A stretch of 64,000 nucleotides of DNA from an uncultured Pseudomonadales bacterium. Its GTDB lineage: Bacteria; Pseudomonadota; Gammaproteobacteria; Pseudomonadales; Azotimanducaceae. The position numbers were made by a program, and so were the translations under genes. The stretch's first letter is position 1; each line of letters opens with the position of its first letter. Under the pieces are notes generated by a model. That model did no database searches. It had not been told where the DNA came from and saw nothing but the letters and a program-made list of their open reading frames with translations. This document shows, in pieces, positions 25,061 through 34,506 of the stretch. Location of the stretch: positions 62,001-126,000 of the forward strand of contig CALKBV010000012.1 in the NCBI GenBank assembly GCA_937775265.1. The letters run 5' to 3'.

Positions 25061-25531
25061 ATGTCAATCTCGGTACAGTTAAATGTCAATGGCAAGTCTG
25101 TAAAACTGGACTGCCCTGCGAATACCACGCTGGTGGACCTTATTCGGGAGCGGTTGGAACTGACCGGCACCCATGTCGGTTGTGATACCTCCCAGTGTGG
25201 AGCTTGCACGGTGCATCTTAACGGTAGGGCGGTTAAGTCTTGCACTATTCTTGCAGCGCAATGCGAAGGTGCTGAAGTGACGACGATTGAGGGTTTGGGG
25301 GACACAGACAACTTGCATCCAATGCAGGAAGCTTTTCGTGAGTGCCATGGGCTGCAGTGCGGTTTTTGCACGCCTGGCATGATCATGTCGGCGGTAGACC
25401 TGGTTCATCGAGAGCCTTCGATCAATGAACGGGTTATCAGGGAAGGGCTTGAGGGCAATATTTGTCGTTGTACGGGTTACCACAACATTGTGCTAGCCGT
25501 TGAATCCGCCGCTAAAAAGATGAGGAACTAG
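25061..25531 (+). CDS. CoxS-like (2Fe-2S) small subunit of a molybdenum hydroxylase
   Basis: A 156-residue iron-sulfur subunit. Cys41, Cys46, Cys49 and Cys61 bind one [2Fe-2S] cluster, and Cys100, Cys103, Cys135 and Cys137 the other. It has no export signal, so this complex is cytoplasmic, unlike the Tat-tagged Ior-type pair at 15.5-18.2 kb. ATG 25061 follows GGCAAGGAG at proper distance. The gene precedes the large subunit by 3 nt. It would pass electrons from the molybdenum site to the FAD of the CoxM-like subunit. Confidence 0.92.
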   Translation: MSISVQLNVNGKSVKLDCPANTTLVDLIRERLELTGTHVGCDTSQCGACTVHLNGRAVKSCTILAAQCEGAEVTTIEGLGDTDNLHPMQEAFRECHGLQCGFCTPGMIMSAVDLVHREPSINERVIREGLEGNICRCTGYHNIVLAVESAAKKMRN

Positions 25532-25534
25532 GCC

Positions 25535-27886
25535 ATGGTCGAGCAGAGTATTGGGAAGTCGGTACTGCGCAAAGAAGACCTGCGTTTTATCACGGGTAAT
25601 GGACGCTACACAGGCGACATTGATTTGCGCGGTCAGACTCATGGTTACTTTGTTCGTTCGCCCTACGCCCATGCGGTAGTTGGTGAGGTTGATACGTCTG
25701 AAGCACGGTCCATGCCCGGTGTCGTTGCTATTCTTACGGGCAAGCAGGTAGCAGAAGATGAGCTTGGTGGCCTGCCTTGTGGCTGGATGATCCATTCGAA
25801 AGACGGCAGTGAAATGAAGCAACCGCTGCACCCTGTGATGGCTGCCACAAAAGTAAATTATGTCGGTGAGCCCGTGGCTCTGGTGGTGGCTGACAGTTTT
25901 GACGAGGCAAAAAATGCAGCTGAACATGTCTCGGTTGATTATGAAGAGCTGCCCGCCGTCGTTTCGACCGCCGCGGCACAAAGTGGTCCAGATATTTATG
26001 CAGAAGCCCCGGGGAACACCTGCTATCAGTGGGAGTTGGGTGAAAAAGCGGCGACAGACGCGGCAATAGAAGGTGCCGCACATGTCACGCGATACTCACT
26101 CACTAATAATCGGCTCATCCCTAACGCGTTGGAACCAAGGGCTGCTATTGCGGACTTCAACCGTGGCACTGAAGAACTAACGCTGTATACCACGAGTCAG
26201 AACCCTCATTTGGCACGGCTTATTCTTACTGCGTTTGTGCAGATCGCACCGGAGCATAAGTTGCGTATCATCGCGCCGGATGTCGGTGGAGGTTTTGGTT
26301 CCAAGATATTTGTCTACTCTGAAGAAACCGCTCTAGCTTGGGCGTCAATGAAACTTGGCGTAGCGATCAAGTGGACAGCTGAACGGTCTGAATCGTTTTT
26401 AGCCGATGCACATGGCAGGGATCATGTCTCTGACGCCGAGCTAGCGATGGATGAAGAGGGTAATTTCCTGGCATTGCGCGTCAAAACCACTGCAAACATG
26501 GGTGCTTACCTGTCTACTTTTGCATCGGCGGTTCCAACGTATTTGTACGGAACATTGTTGGCAGGGCAGTACAAAACGCCAAATATCTACGTTGAGGTAG
26601 ATTCTGTTTTTACCAATACCGCGCCGGTGGATGCCTATCGAGGAGCAGGCAGACCGGAGGCGACGTTTCTTGTCGAACGAATTGTTGATCTGGCTGCAAA
26701 AGAACTCGGTGTCGATCCTGCGGAACTTCGTCGCAAAAATATGATCCAGCCTGCGGATTTTCCCTACCAGACTCCGGTTGCCCTTGAATATGATATTGGT
26801 GATTACGAGGTAAGCCTGAACAAGGCGCTGGAAATGGCAGATTATGCCGGCTTTGCCAACCGAAAAGCGGATTCAGAAGCTAATGGAAAGCTTAGGGGTA
26901 TCGGGCTTAGTTGTTATATAGAAGCCTGTGGTCTAGCACCATCGGCGCTTGCAGGCGCATTGGGTGCTGGCGTTGGTTTGTGGGAGTCAGGTGAGGTTCG
27001 GGTGAATCCTACGGGCAGTGTGACCGTTCTGACAGGCACTCACAGCCATGGTCAGGGACACGAGACAACGTTTGCCCAGTTAGTCGCCAGTCGTTTTGGG
27101 ATATCGGTCGATGATGTCGAAGTTGTTCACGGCGACACAGGGAAAATGGATTTTGGGTTAGGCACTTATGGTTCAAGGTCGCTTTCAGTCGGCGGTTCAG
27201 CACTGTCAGTAGCGGCAGATAAAGTGGTTGAAAAAGGCCGTAAGATCGCAGCGCACCTGCTTGAAGGCGATGTGGACAATATCGATTTCGAGGACGGCGA
27301 ATTTCGTTTGAAAGAAAGCAATCGATCCAAAACATTTCAGGAAATCGCGTTTGCCGCGTATGTGCCTCACGACTATCCGATCGAGGAGCTTGAGCCTGGT
27401 CTAGCAGAGAAAGCTTTCTACGACCCGGTAAACTTCACCTATCCCGCAGGGACACACATTTGTGAAGTCGAAATTGATCCGGAAACCGGCGTCACCGAAA
27501 TCACGAAGTTCACCGCAGTTGATGACTTTGGCACCATTATCAATCCAATGATTGTTGAAGGGCAGGTGCATGGTGGTGTCGCTCAGGGAATTGGGCAGGC
27601 GATGCTTGAGCAGTGTGTCTACGATGAGTCGGGTCAGTTACAAACGGGTTCATTTATGGATTACTGCATGCCTAGAGCGGATGATCTACCCAACTTTACA
27701 GTGGGTATGACAACCACGGTGTGTACTCATAATCCAGTCGGTGCAAAAGGCTGCGGTGAGGCTGGTGCAATCGGTTCGCCGCCCGCAATCATCAACGCGA
27801 TAACGGACGCTGTAGGGGTGCGCGATATCAGTATGCCGGCTACGCCTGAGAAGGTATGGCGTGCAATTCAGGAGCAGAGGGCTTAA
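25535..27886 (+). CDS. CoxL-like molybdopterin large subunit, form II (AYRGAGR)
   Basis: A 783-residue molybdopterin subunit of the xanthine oxidase family. The active-site loop is AYRGAGR at 367-373. Genuine CO dehydrogenases (form I) have AYxCSFR with the Cys that binds copper. The form II loop here lacks that Cys, so CO oxidation is unlikely and an aldehyde, N-heterocycle or aromatic substrate is more probable. The catalytic Glu742 lies in KGCGEAG. Cofactor motifs GGGFGSK (251-257) and [15 protein letters not shown] around 496 are intact. It lies between the CoxS- and CoxM-like genes, with gaps of 3 and 2 nt. Confidence 0.92.
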   Translation: MVEQSIGKSVLRKEDLRFITGNGRYTGDIDLRGQTHGYFVRSPYAHAVVGEVDTSEARSMPGVVAILTGKQVAEDELGGLPCGWMIHSKDGSEMKQPLHPVMAATKVNYVGEPVALVVADSFDEAKNAAEHVSVDYEELPAVVSTAAAQSGPDIYAEAPGNTCYQWELGEKAATDAAIEGAAHVTRYSLTNNRLIPNALEPRAAIADFNRGTEELTLYTTSQNPHLARLILTAFVQIAPEHKLRIIAPDVGGGFGSKIFVYSEETALAWASMKLGVAIKWTAERSESFLADAHGRDHVSDAELAMDEEGNFLALRVKTTANMGAYLSTFASAVPTYLYGTLLAGQYKTPNIYVEVDSVFTNTAPVDAYRGAGRPEATFLVERIVDLAAKELGVDPAELRRKNMIQPADFPYQTPVALEYDIGDYEVSLNKALEMADYAGFANRKADSEANGKLRGIGLSCYIEACGLAPSALAGALGAGVGLWESGEVRVNPTGSVTVLTGTHSHGQGHETTFAQLVASRFGISVDDVEVVHGDTGKMDFGLGTYGSRSLSVGGSALSVAADKVVEKGRKIAAHLLEGDVDNIDFEDGEFRLKESNRSKTFQEIAFAAYVPHDYPIEELEPGLAEKAFYDPVNFTYPAGTHICEVEIDPETGVTEITKFTAVDDFGTIINPMIVEGQVHGGVAQGIGQAMLEQCVYDESGQLQTGSFMDYCMPRADDLPNFTVGMTTTVCTHNPVGAKGCGEAGAIGSPPAIINAITDAVGVRDISMPATPEKVWRAIQEQRA

Positions 27887-27888
27887 CC

Positions 27889-28683
27889 ATGTACGATTTT
27901 AATTACCATAAACCTGATTCCATTGATGAAGCAGTCCAATTATTTTTGGGGGCGGAAGACGGTATCTATCTTGCCGGTGGACATACGCTGTTACCCTCGA
28001 TGAAACAGCGATTGGCTGCACCGACAGATCTCATTGACCTTGCGGGTATTGACAGTTTGTCCGGCATTGAGGATGTGGGCGCGGATCTTGAGATAGGGGC
28101 GTTGACGGCGCATGACGAAGTAGCGACTTCGTCTGTTGTTCAGTCAGGGATCCCGGCGCTGGCAGAGCTTGCTTCACTTATTGGCGATGCTCAGGTACGA
28201 AATCGAGGAACCATAGGTGGTTCTGTCTCGAACAGTGATCCCGCGGCAGATTACCCGGCAGGTGTTCTGGGGCTGGGGGCTGAAATAGTCACCAACAAGC
28301 GAACAATTGCGGCGGACGATTTCTTTACTGCAATGTTCGAAACGGCATTAGAAGAGGGCGAACTGCTCACCAAAATTAAATTCCCGAAACCAGAATCCGC
28401 GGCTTACGTAAAGTTTCCAAACCCGGCATCAAGATACGCCACCGTGGGTGTCTTCATTGCCCTAACGGGGTCAGGAGTTCGCGTCGCGATCACCGGCGCA
28501 GCACCAAGTGTTTTTCGTAGCACGGACATGGAAAAGGCGCTCAACAGCGAATTTTCAGTGGAGGCTCTCGAAGGTATCACCCTGGACGCTGGTGAAATGA
28601 ACAGCGATCTGCACGCCACGGCGGAATACCGTGCTCATCTTTGCACGGTGATGGCGAAGCGAGCAGTTCTCAAACTGCTTTAA
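27889..28683 (+). CDS. CoxM-like FAD-binding subunit of a molybdenum hydroxylase
   Basis: A 264-residue FAD subunit. ATG 27889, 2 nt after the large-subunit stop, is chosen over a longer frame that overlaps it. MYDFNYHKPDSIDEAV is a typical family start. FAD-binding motifs are AGGHTLLPSMKQRL at about 32-45 and the paired RNRGTIGGSVSNSDPAADYP near 107-126. The C-terminal domain (SRYATVGVFIAL, then RVAITGA) is normal. It accepts electrons from the CoxS-like clusters and passes them to a quinone or oxygen. It ends 12 nt before the convergent selenoprotein gene. Confidence 0.92.
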   Translation: MYDFNYHKPDSIDEAVQLFLGAEDGIYLAGGHTLLPSMKQRLAAPTDLIDLAGIDSLSGIEDVGADLEIGALTAHDEVATSSVVQSGIPALAELASLIGDAQVRNRGTIGGSVSNSDPAADYPAGVLGLGAEIVTNKRTIAADDFFTAMFETALEEGELLTKIKFPKPESAAYVKFPNPASRYATVGVFIALTGSGVRVAITGAAPSVFRSTDMEKALNSEFSVEALEGITLDAGEMNSDLHATAEYRAHLCTVMAKRAVLKLL

Positions 28684-28694
28684 TCGCTTCTGGA

Positions 28695-29348
28695 CTATTG
28701 GGTCGCTGCATCGTTTCGAAGTTTGACCAAATGGTTATAGAAGCGCTCTAGTATTTCGTAGGGCTGGCAGCCGAACACGAACAAATCCCTGCTGGAGAAT
28801 GTGGGTACGCCAGTAATGCCATCGTCATAAGCCCGGTCCCAATCCGCTGTTACCTGGGATCCGAATGATCGAGTTTCGATAACTTCACGAGCAGCTTCAA
28901 CATCAAGCCCTACTGAACCAGTAATATCGAGCAGGGTACCAACATCGCTAATTGTTCTGTCTTCTATAAAGTAGGCCTTGAACATGGCGTCGTGAAAAGC
29001 TTCTCCACCTTCCTGAGTATCAGCCCACGCCCCCAGTTCCTGGGATACCCTGCTGTTATCCAGTCGGGTTCTTTTGTTGTAAGGCAAGCCGGCTTCTGCC
29101 ATCAAGGTTCGCAGATGATCGCCGGCTGCTTTTGATTCTTCTTTGTTCCGGTTGCGGTAAAGGTCCTTCATGGGGATACCTTCCGGCGGTGTTTCAGGAT
29201 GCAGCGGAAAGTGAACCCAGCGGGTGACGACGTTCTTTTCCTGCTTTAATTTTTCAATACTGACCGTACTGAGATAGCACCAGGGTCATATGTAATCTGA
29301 GTATATTTCAATCAGGATTGGGTCAGTATTGTTGGTAGCTCCTGCCAT
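28695..29348 (-). CDS. Selenocysteine-containing DsbA/FrnE-like thiol oxidoreductase (UPWC active site)
   Basis: A 217-residue thioredoxin-fold protein of the DsbA/2-hydroxychromene-2-carboxylate isomerase/FrnE group, if UGA at 29286-29288 is selenocysteine. From ATG 29348, with GGAG 9 nt upstream, the N-terminus reads ILIEIYSDYI-U-PWCYLS. Cys homologues have D(V/F)xCPWC here, so the UGA replaces the first Cys of the CxxC redox motif (U21, C24). The FrnE-like helical insertion follows and the cis-Pro loop is GITGVPTFSSRDLFVFGCQP. No other stop or shift occurs. A SECIS-like hairpin follows the UGA. No signal peptide is seen, so it is probably cytoplasmic. The substrate is unknown. Conventional calling starts it at 29171 and loses the active site. 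Confidence 0.88.
29254..29288 (-). promoter_or_regulatory. Predicted bacterial SECIS element in the DsbA-like coding region
   Basis: On the minus strand the UGA (29288-29286) is followed by 13 nt and a 7-bp stem TCAGTAC/GTATTGA (29272-29266 with 29260-29254, one G-U pair) closed by a GGTCA loop (29265-29261). The loop begins with GG, 20 nt after the UGA. Geometry and loop start are almost the same as in the GPx gene, as expected for a shared SelB. Confidence 0.76.
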
Positions 29349-29532
29349 TTCTGATTCTCCAATTGTGGGCAGCCAGTCGTGTGATTAACTGATGAAAGAT
29401 ACAGGTTCCAGACCTACATTCCTACCGGGTTTACTGTATCTCGCTGTGGTTTTTTTTGTATAATTCTCTTAGAACTATTTAGTGGCCAGTCGGTCCAAGA
29501 GCATTGAACATAAAATTACAGGAAACCCCTAA

Positions 29533-30255
29533 ATGTCTGCGCGCGTCATTATCTTTCTTTTGCTGTTACTACCGCATTCCCTCTATGCTGGCGAAGTCCC
29601 TACAGAACTGTTTGGCGTCACTCTGGGAATGACCGCGACGAGGACGCAGGACAATCCAGCGGGAGAGATGACGATCAAACGATTAACGGGTCTTGCTCCG
29701 TGGAGCCGCGGAGCGCGTTATTACTACGAGCCCGAACAAGTAACTGAAGCCTTTCCATTCCTGGAGTTCAGGGAAGGAGACGAGAAATTTTATGGTACTA
29801 ACTATTCGTCACTTGTTCTTCCTGTGATTCCTGCTGAAGTAAATACAATTAGCGAGTGGGAAGAGTATGGATCTGAACATGGTGAGCAATTTACCGTATT
29901 GACGGTCGAGTACACCTCTCAGGAGTTTGGTTCAACACATGCGGCCTATCTGGCCGCGTCAGCGTTATGTCAGGAGAAGAGCGCTGAACTCGCTCTTGAA
30001 CCTTCGCGGGAATCAGATAAAGAGGGTTCCGGGCCGAGTGGCTTCGTTCGTTCCTGTTTCTTCGTCACTGATAACCGCGTGTTGGAAATCAACCAAAATG
30101 GGCCTAAGTATGTTTACAGACTGATCTTCTCTTATGAATACATTAGTTTGGCTGAAAAAGTGGTTGCAGAGAAAATCAACGCAATGCAGCTCAACGCGAC
30201 GAACGCAATGACTGATCAGAAGGGGGGACAGGGTAACTCCGGGGACCCTCTTTAG
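29533..30255 (+). CDS. Hypothetical exported protein
   Basis: A 240-residue protein with a clear signal peptide (ARVIIFLLLLLPHSLYA, cleavage near residue 20), so it is periplasmic or secreted. The mature start (GEVPTELFGVTLGMTATRT) resembles small envelope proteins that begin with a FGVxLGM turn, but I know no function. Two Cys (in ASALCQEK and VRSCFFV) may form a disulfide. It is divergent from the selenoprotein gene (184 nt apart). Its TAG stop overlaps the convergent flavoprotein stop (TTAG, 30252-30255). Confidence 0.75.
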   Translation: MSARVIIFLLLLLPHSLYAGEVPTELFGVTLGMTATRTQDNPAGEMTIKRLTGLAPWSRGARYYYEPEQVTEAFPFLEFREGDEKFYGTNYSSLVLPVIPAEVNTISEWEEYGSEHGEQFTVLTVEYTSQEFGSTHAAYLAASALCQEKSAELALEPSRESDKEGSGPSGFVRSCFFVTDNRVLEINQNGPKYVYRLIFSYEYISLAEKVVAEKINAMQLNATNAMTDQKGGQGNSGDPL

Positions 30256-31874
30256 CAGTTGCCTGCTGCATCTCTTCCCGCTAAAAAGCCAAACACCATG
30301 CCTGGTGCCAACGTGCCACCGGCCCCTCCATAGGTCATGCCCATCGGCGAGGCCATGACATTGCCTGCAGCATAAAGACCCTGAATAATCCCACCGTCGA
30401 CATTGAGCACGGCGCCATTTTTATCCGTCTTCGGTCCGCCCTTGGTACCCAGCGCGCCGCTTTTAACTTCGATTGCATAAAATGGTCTTTTCCCGATCGG
30501 ACCGAGTGTTGCTTGCGGGGTTCCTTTAACCGCGGGATCCCCCCACCAGGTATCATGGGCACTCTCGCCGCGATGAAAGTCTTCGTCCCGGCAGTTACTC
30601 ACGCTTGTGTTCCACCTGGATACTGTATGGCGCATCCCTTGACTATCCGCGCCGATCTTATCAGCCAGCTCTTCGAGTGACTGCGCCTTCATAATCCAGT
30701 TAGGGGCTGGGTTTCCAGGAGCTGTTTCAATGGTGCCGTATAAATCCAGATGTTCCTGATCAAAAATATACCAGCATGGCAAATTTGAGTATTCAAACCT
30801 TGCAACGTCTTGTTCATGAAATGCCGCGCCAAATGCATTGTAGTTCGCCGCTTCATTTGTGAAACGCTGGCCTTTTTTGTTAATCATAATTGAGCGAGGG
30901 CGGGCTCTCTCGGCGGCGAAAAGGTAGGTTGGATTCAAACCATCGCCCCGGTCCCCGGGTGCCTCGACCGCAGGCATCCACCATGCCTCTCGCATGTTGC
31001 CCAGGGCGGCGCCGATGCGCATACACATCACCAGGCCATCTCCTTCGTTAGTCGGTACTGATACGGGACTTGTCATGGGGCCGCGCAGAAAGTCTCGGAC
31101 CAATTCTCTGTTCCACTCGAACCCGCCTGTACCCAGGATAACCCCGCATCGGGCATGTACAACAAGTTCCTCTTCGCCTTTTTTAATAACAACACCGGTA
31201 ACTCGCCCGTTTTCTGTAATCAACTCAACTGCTCGCGCACTGGTTGTGATCTCTATCCCTGCTTCAAGGCAGGCCCTGTAAAGATGACCAATGAGAGCTT
31301 GACCACAGCCTCGCTCATCATTTTCAGCGCGTCGAGCGTGTTCGGTGGCAGAAACCTTGATTGGTACTGCGCTACCAAGATGAGATTCTTCCATCGTGAT
31401 CGGCGCTGTTCCATAGTTGTAGCCAACTGTTACGCGATCTTTGTTGTCACCCAGGTCGTTAAATGAAATCAAGGGACATTCCAACGAGCGACCGCCGGTT
31501 GGTTTACCTCCAGGATGCTCTGGATGGTAATCAGGAAAATTTGCCACCAGTTGGAATTTGACTGAGGTGTTTTCTTCCAACCAGCTCACCATCTCAGGTC
31601 CATGGTCCACAAATGACTCAGCAAGTTCGGGACGGATTAAATCGTGAGACAGTGACTGCAGGTAGGTCAGCGCATCCTCCCGGCTATCTTTGATTCCAGC
31701 AGCGATCATGTGTGGATTATTAGGAACCCAGATCATGCCACCGGACCAGGCACTGGTGCCGCCAATCTTGTCTGCCTTTTCGAACACCATCACATCAGAA
31801 CCGTGGCCATTGGCCGCCAAGGCAGCGGTTAGGGCCGAGGCGCCGCTACCAAGGACTACCACATCCGTTTCCAT
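30252..31874 (-). CDS. FAD-dependent oxidoreductase, 3-ketosteroid dehydrogenase (KstD)-like
   Basis: A 540-residue flavoprotein of the fumarate reductase/KstD superfamily. The dinucleotide motif VVVLGSGASALTAALAA is at residues 5-21 and the KIGGTSAWSGGMIWVP segment at 36-51 is typical of the KstD branch. A C-terminal GMTYGGAGGTLAPGMVFG completes the FAD site and is close to the KstD pattern (YPGPGxTLGPAMTFG). It would abstract hydrogens from a ketone such as a 3-ketosteroid. No other steroid genes are nearby, so the substrate is open. It has no signal peptide, and its promoter lies in the 362-bp gap before SURF1. Confidence 0.85.
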   Translation of the reverse strand: METDVVVLGSGASALTAALAANGHGSDVMVFEKADKIGGTSAWSGGMIWVPNNPHMIAAGIKDSREDALTYLQSLSHDLIRPELAESFVDHGPEMVSWLEENTSVKFQLVANFPDYHPEHPGGKPTGGRSLECPLISFNDLGDNKDRVTVGYNYGTAPITMEESHLGSAVPIKVSATEHARRAENDERGCGQALIGHLYRACLEAGIEITTSARAVELITENGRVTGVVIKKGEEELVVHARCGVILGTGGFEWNRELVRDFLRGPMTSPVSVPTNEGDGLVMCMRIGAALGNMREAWWMPAVEAPGDRGDGLNPTYLFAAERARPRSIMINKKGQRFTNEAANYNAFGAAFHEQDVARFEYSNLPCWYIFDQEHLDLYGTIETAPGNPAPNWIMKAQSLEELADKIGADSQGMRHTVSRWNTSVSNCRDEDFHRGESAHDTWWGDPAVKGTPQATLGPIGKRPFYAIEVKSGALGTKGGPKTDKNGAVLNVDGGIIQGLYAAGNVMASPMGMTYGGAGGTLAPGMVFGFLAGRDAAGNC

Positions 31875-32236
31875 TTGATCTCTCTTGGGTGATTTTCCTC
31901 AATATACACTTTCGTTAATTCATCGACCAAGTTTTAGTACCGCTTCCTTCGAACCTAATGTCCGTTGACTTAACCTCTCTTTGTGCAACGTCAAGTTCCG
32001 CTTCTGGTCGATTGCAGCAGTGATGGGATAGCTCAGGGTGATCGCTACGGCGCGTAAACCGACTGCGATCAACTGTTAGCCTGGGTTGCAGTGACCGGTT
32101 GAACTCATAAGGATGCAGACAAAGTAGGCTCAACTTGCCAAATAAATATAGTCATTGGGGCTCTTTTCGGTCATTGGTCGAAGTTGACCGGAGCTGATCG
32201 TGTTAACGTTACCTAATCTAATGGATCATAAAGTAA
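31875..32236. other. Gene-free stretch between KstD-like and SURF1 genes
   Basis: A divergent intergenic region of 362 bp. It must hold the promoters of both neighbours. Short open frames here lack protein character. I see no RNA gene or clear repeat. Confidence 0.5.
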
Positions 32237-32992
32237 ATGCAATCAACAGCAGAAGTGAAACTAGGCCCCGTTCTGATACGAGTCAACTGGTTCGTCGTCG
32301 CCGGTATCTTACTGACTGCTACGGGTTTCATTCGACTTGGCATCTGGCAACTCGACAGGGCCTCTGAAAAGATGGCGCTTCAGGTAGCAATGCAGCAAGA
32401 ACAACAAAAAGAAGCCATCAATATAGAAGATATTATTTTCACGAGGGACGGAACCATCCCTAATCTGCACGTCACCCTGGCGGGAGAATACATCAACGAA
32501 AAGAGTTTTCTTTTGGTGCCACAATCTTACAACGGGCAGCTAGGGTTTGGCGTCATTACCCCATTTCGATTGCAAAGCAGCAATCGAATTGTCCTGGTAG
32601 ATCGTGGCTGGATAACGGTTGCCTCAGGGGCAAAACTAAATTTTGGACTCGTTGTTGGAGCTCGCCAACTCACGGCTCAAATTCATCTGAGATCCAGTTC
32701 ACCCGGATCAGATGAACGACCTGATGCCAGCTCCTGGCCAGTGCAGATCCGTCGCCTGGATGTGGATGACATATCCGAAATTCTCGGCGAAGATATATTC
32801 CCTTACCCTGTGCGCTTGAACGAGGATCAGCCTGGTGTCTTGATTAGACACTGGACAGCTGTCACTGCTAATAGCAACGCCAATATCTCCTATGCGATTC
32901 AGTGGTTCGTCTTCGCCGCCGCTATTGTCATAGTGAGCCTGTTCACAAGTTCGAATATCGTATCTGTTCTTCGCAAAAAAGAAGATCCATAG
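32237..32992 (+). CDS. SURF1 family cytochrome oxidase assembly protein
   Basis: A 251-residue inner-membrane protein needed for assembly of haem-copper oxidases. It has the SURF1 layout: an N-terminal helix (WFVVAGILLTATGFIRLGIWQL, where LGxWQL is the signature), a periplasmic domain with FLLVPQSYNGQLGFGVITPF and VLVDRGWI, and a C-terminal helix (NISYAIQWFVFAAAIVIVSL). Its usual partners (ctaA, ctaB and cox subunits) are not adjacent. It stands alone before truA. ATG 32237 fits the family start. Confidence 0.92.
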   Translation: MQSTAEVKLGPVLIRVNWFVVAGILLTATGFIRLGIWQLDRASEKMALQVAMQQEQQKEAINIEDIIFTRDGTIPNLHVTLAGEYINEKSFLLVPQSYNGQLGFGVITPFRLQSSNRIVLVDRGWITVASGAKLNFGLVVGARQLTAQIHLRSSSPGSDERPDASSWPVQIRRLDVDDISEILGEDIFPYPVRLNEDQPGVLIRHWTAVTANSNANISYAIQWFVFAAAIVIVSLFTSSNIVSVLRKKEDP

Positions 32993-33306
32993 ATTGGTTA
33001 CTCGTAGACTAAATCAGGTCCGCGAAGAAATCAGAGAGACACCGCTTCGCATCTGGCTATCCAGCCATGTCACACACATCTCCGTTGCCAGACCTGTTTT
33101 TTCTTCACGATATACGTGAGGACGAGTGAAGTTTAGAAATGCGTGACCAGATGCTACTCGAAGAGTCGTCGCGTATTTTTGGTGGCTGGGTGTGTGAGCA
33201 ACCCAAGCCCCTGGTTTGACCAAGCTTGAGCCTATAACTCAAAAACCTTCGTTAGCGATTTCCGATAGACTGCTATCTCAATCGACTCTTCGGGGCGCAG
33301 CTAGAT
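32993..33306. other. Intergenic stretch with a possible coding remnant
   Basis: No convincing gene. A minus-strand frame at 33014-33223 has a protein-like part (GHAFLNFTRPHVYREEKTGL, then VTWLDSQMRSGVSL) that vaguely resembles a hot-dog thioesterase C-terminus. It is short and preceded by an in-frame stop, so a remnant is possible but unproven. Confidence 0.35.
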
Positions 33307-34107
33307 ATGCAACCGCTGCCATATCACTACAAAGTAGTTATTTCCTACAAGGGCAGCAATTATTTTGGCTGGCAAGACCTGGGTGATAGTGGCAAAAAAC
33401 CTACCGTCCAGTTTTTGATAACACAAGTCTTGCGAAGGATCTGCAAGTACGCTGATTGTAAAGTGGTTGCCGCCAGCCGCACAGACGCAGGCGTTCACGC
33501 CAGGGGTCAGGTGGCAAAGCTTTCCATAAGTGTGGATATCCCGGCAGGAAAACTTCAGCTAGGCATGAATTCTCTTCTGCCAGATGACATCCGAATTGAG
33601 GAGTGTGATCACTGTTCACCAGAATTCAACGCTAACCGGGACAGTGTCAGCAAGGTCTATCGCTACTACTTTTCTTTGGATGATGTTAGTACGCCACTGC
33701 TTAACGATATAGTTGCTCACGTTAACTTGAGTAACGGCTCCCGGAGCGACAAAACATTAATGCTTGAGACGATGCGCCAAGCATGCGCACACTTTATCGG
33801 TGAATATGACTTCTATAGTTTTGCAGTGAATAATAAACAGGTTAAATCGACCGTACGCAGAATCTTGCGACTTGAACTCGCGCAGACGAACTTTTCAGAC
33901 ATCACTAACAACACCCACTACTTTGAGATAGAAGGCAGTGGCTTTCTCCGGCAGATGATTCGATATATTGTTGGTGCATTGCTCGCTTTGGGGAGAGGCC
34001 ATATAGATATTGCAAAGATTGATGCAGCACTACGCCAGCGCAATGAGAATAAGCTCAGTGCGAAGGCTAAGGCACGAGGGCTACACTTAATACAGATTAA
34101 CTACTAA
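33307..34107 (+). CDS. truA: tRNA pseudouridine(38-40) synthase TruA
   Basis: A 266-residue enzyme that converts U38-40 in tRNA anticodon stems to pseudouridine. The catalytic Asp60 is in ASRTDAGVHARGQ, and the N-terminal YKVVISYKGSNYFGWQ matches TruA. The C-terminal GSGFLRQMIRYIVGALLALGRG is the family signature. Length is normal. The gene is plus-strand and convergent with a decayed TetR-like gene, whose remnant overlaps its last bases. Confidence 0.95.
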   Translation: MQPLPYHYKVVISYKGSNYFGWQDLGDSGKKPTVQFLITQVLRRICKYADCKVVAASRTDAGVHARGQVAKLSISVDIPAGKLQLGMNSLLPDDIRIEECDHCSPEFNANRDSVSKVYRYYFSLDDVSTPLLNDIVAHVNLSNGSRSDKTLMLETMRQACAHFIGEYDFYSFAVNNKQVKSTVRRILRLELAQTNFSDITNNTHYFEIEGSGFLRQMIRYIVGALLALGRGHIDIAKIDAALRQRNENKLSAKAKARGLHLIQINY

Positions 34108-34447
34108 AAAACTTGGTCTGTGCAAAGGGTAACGCCATAGCACGAAAGGCAACAGACGTTAGGACACTATCACTACGTAGTATCTTCAAGTTGTCGTTGG
34201 TGATGTTATTGGCAATTTCCTCAAACATGCTAGACGCCATTCCCAAGACCACTTGCTGTAAAGATCCGAATCGCGCCTAAAGTGTTTTACGCGTAATTTC
34301 ATAGGCCCTCGCGACTTCTGAAATGGTCAGCGCAGTAAAAGGGCGCTCCTCAGTCAGCCGCTTAATCGCGGACAGTTCTACCGCCGTTCTTGTTCTGGCT
34401 ATCCTGGGATCGAGGATCTGCCTGATGGCAGCGGTGTACGTTTTCAT
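34097..34447 (-). pseudogene. TetR-family regulator, nonsense-mutated and short
   Basis: Reading the minus strand from ATG 34447, residues about 8-50 give a TetR helix-turn-helix (DPRIARTRTAVELSAIKRL, LTISEVARAYEITRKT). The next expected residues are the FYARF of TetR proteins, and here they read L-stop-ARFGSLQQVV: the Tyr codon is TAG (34277-34279). The frame then stays open to TAA at 34097. Even read through, the product is only 116 residues against about 190 in the family, so the ligand domain is also shortened. Most likely an inactive remnant. Confidence 0.7.
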
Positions 34448-34506
34448 TTTATGGGAACCAGCAGAAGACATTGCAAAGCAAGGTATTATGGGTGCATAAA
34501 TAGAGT

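Noticed and set aside
25535-27886. True aerobic CO dehydrogenase (coxL form I)
   Set aside because: The loop reads AYRGAGR, without the copper-binding Cys of AYxCSFR, so only a form II or xanthine-dehydrogenase-like role is supported.
31915-32133. 72-codon minus-strand frame between KstD-like and SURF1 genes
   Set aside because: Composition is rich in His, Arg and Ser with no pattern of secondary structure or start signal, so it is best seen as chance.
33014-33223. Thioesterase-like small gene on the minus strand
   Set aside because: Only about 70 codons, a non-ATG start, an in-frame stop just upstream, and only a vague resemblance.
34277-34279. TAG in the TetR-like gene as pyrrolysine
   Set aside because: Pyrrolysine is confined to methylamine-type enzymes in rare lineages. 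The codon replaces a conserved Tyr and the protein is also too short.
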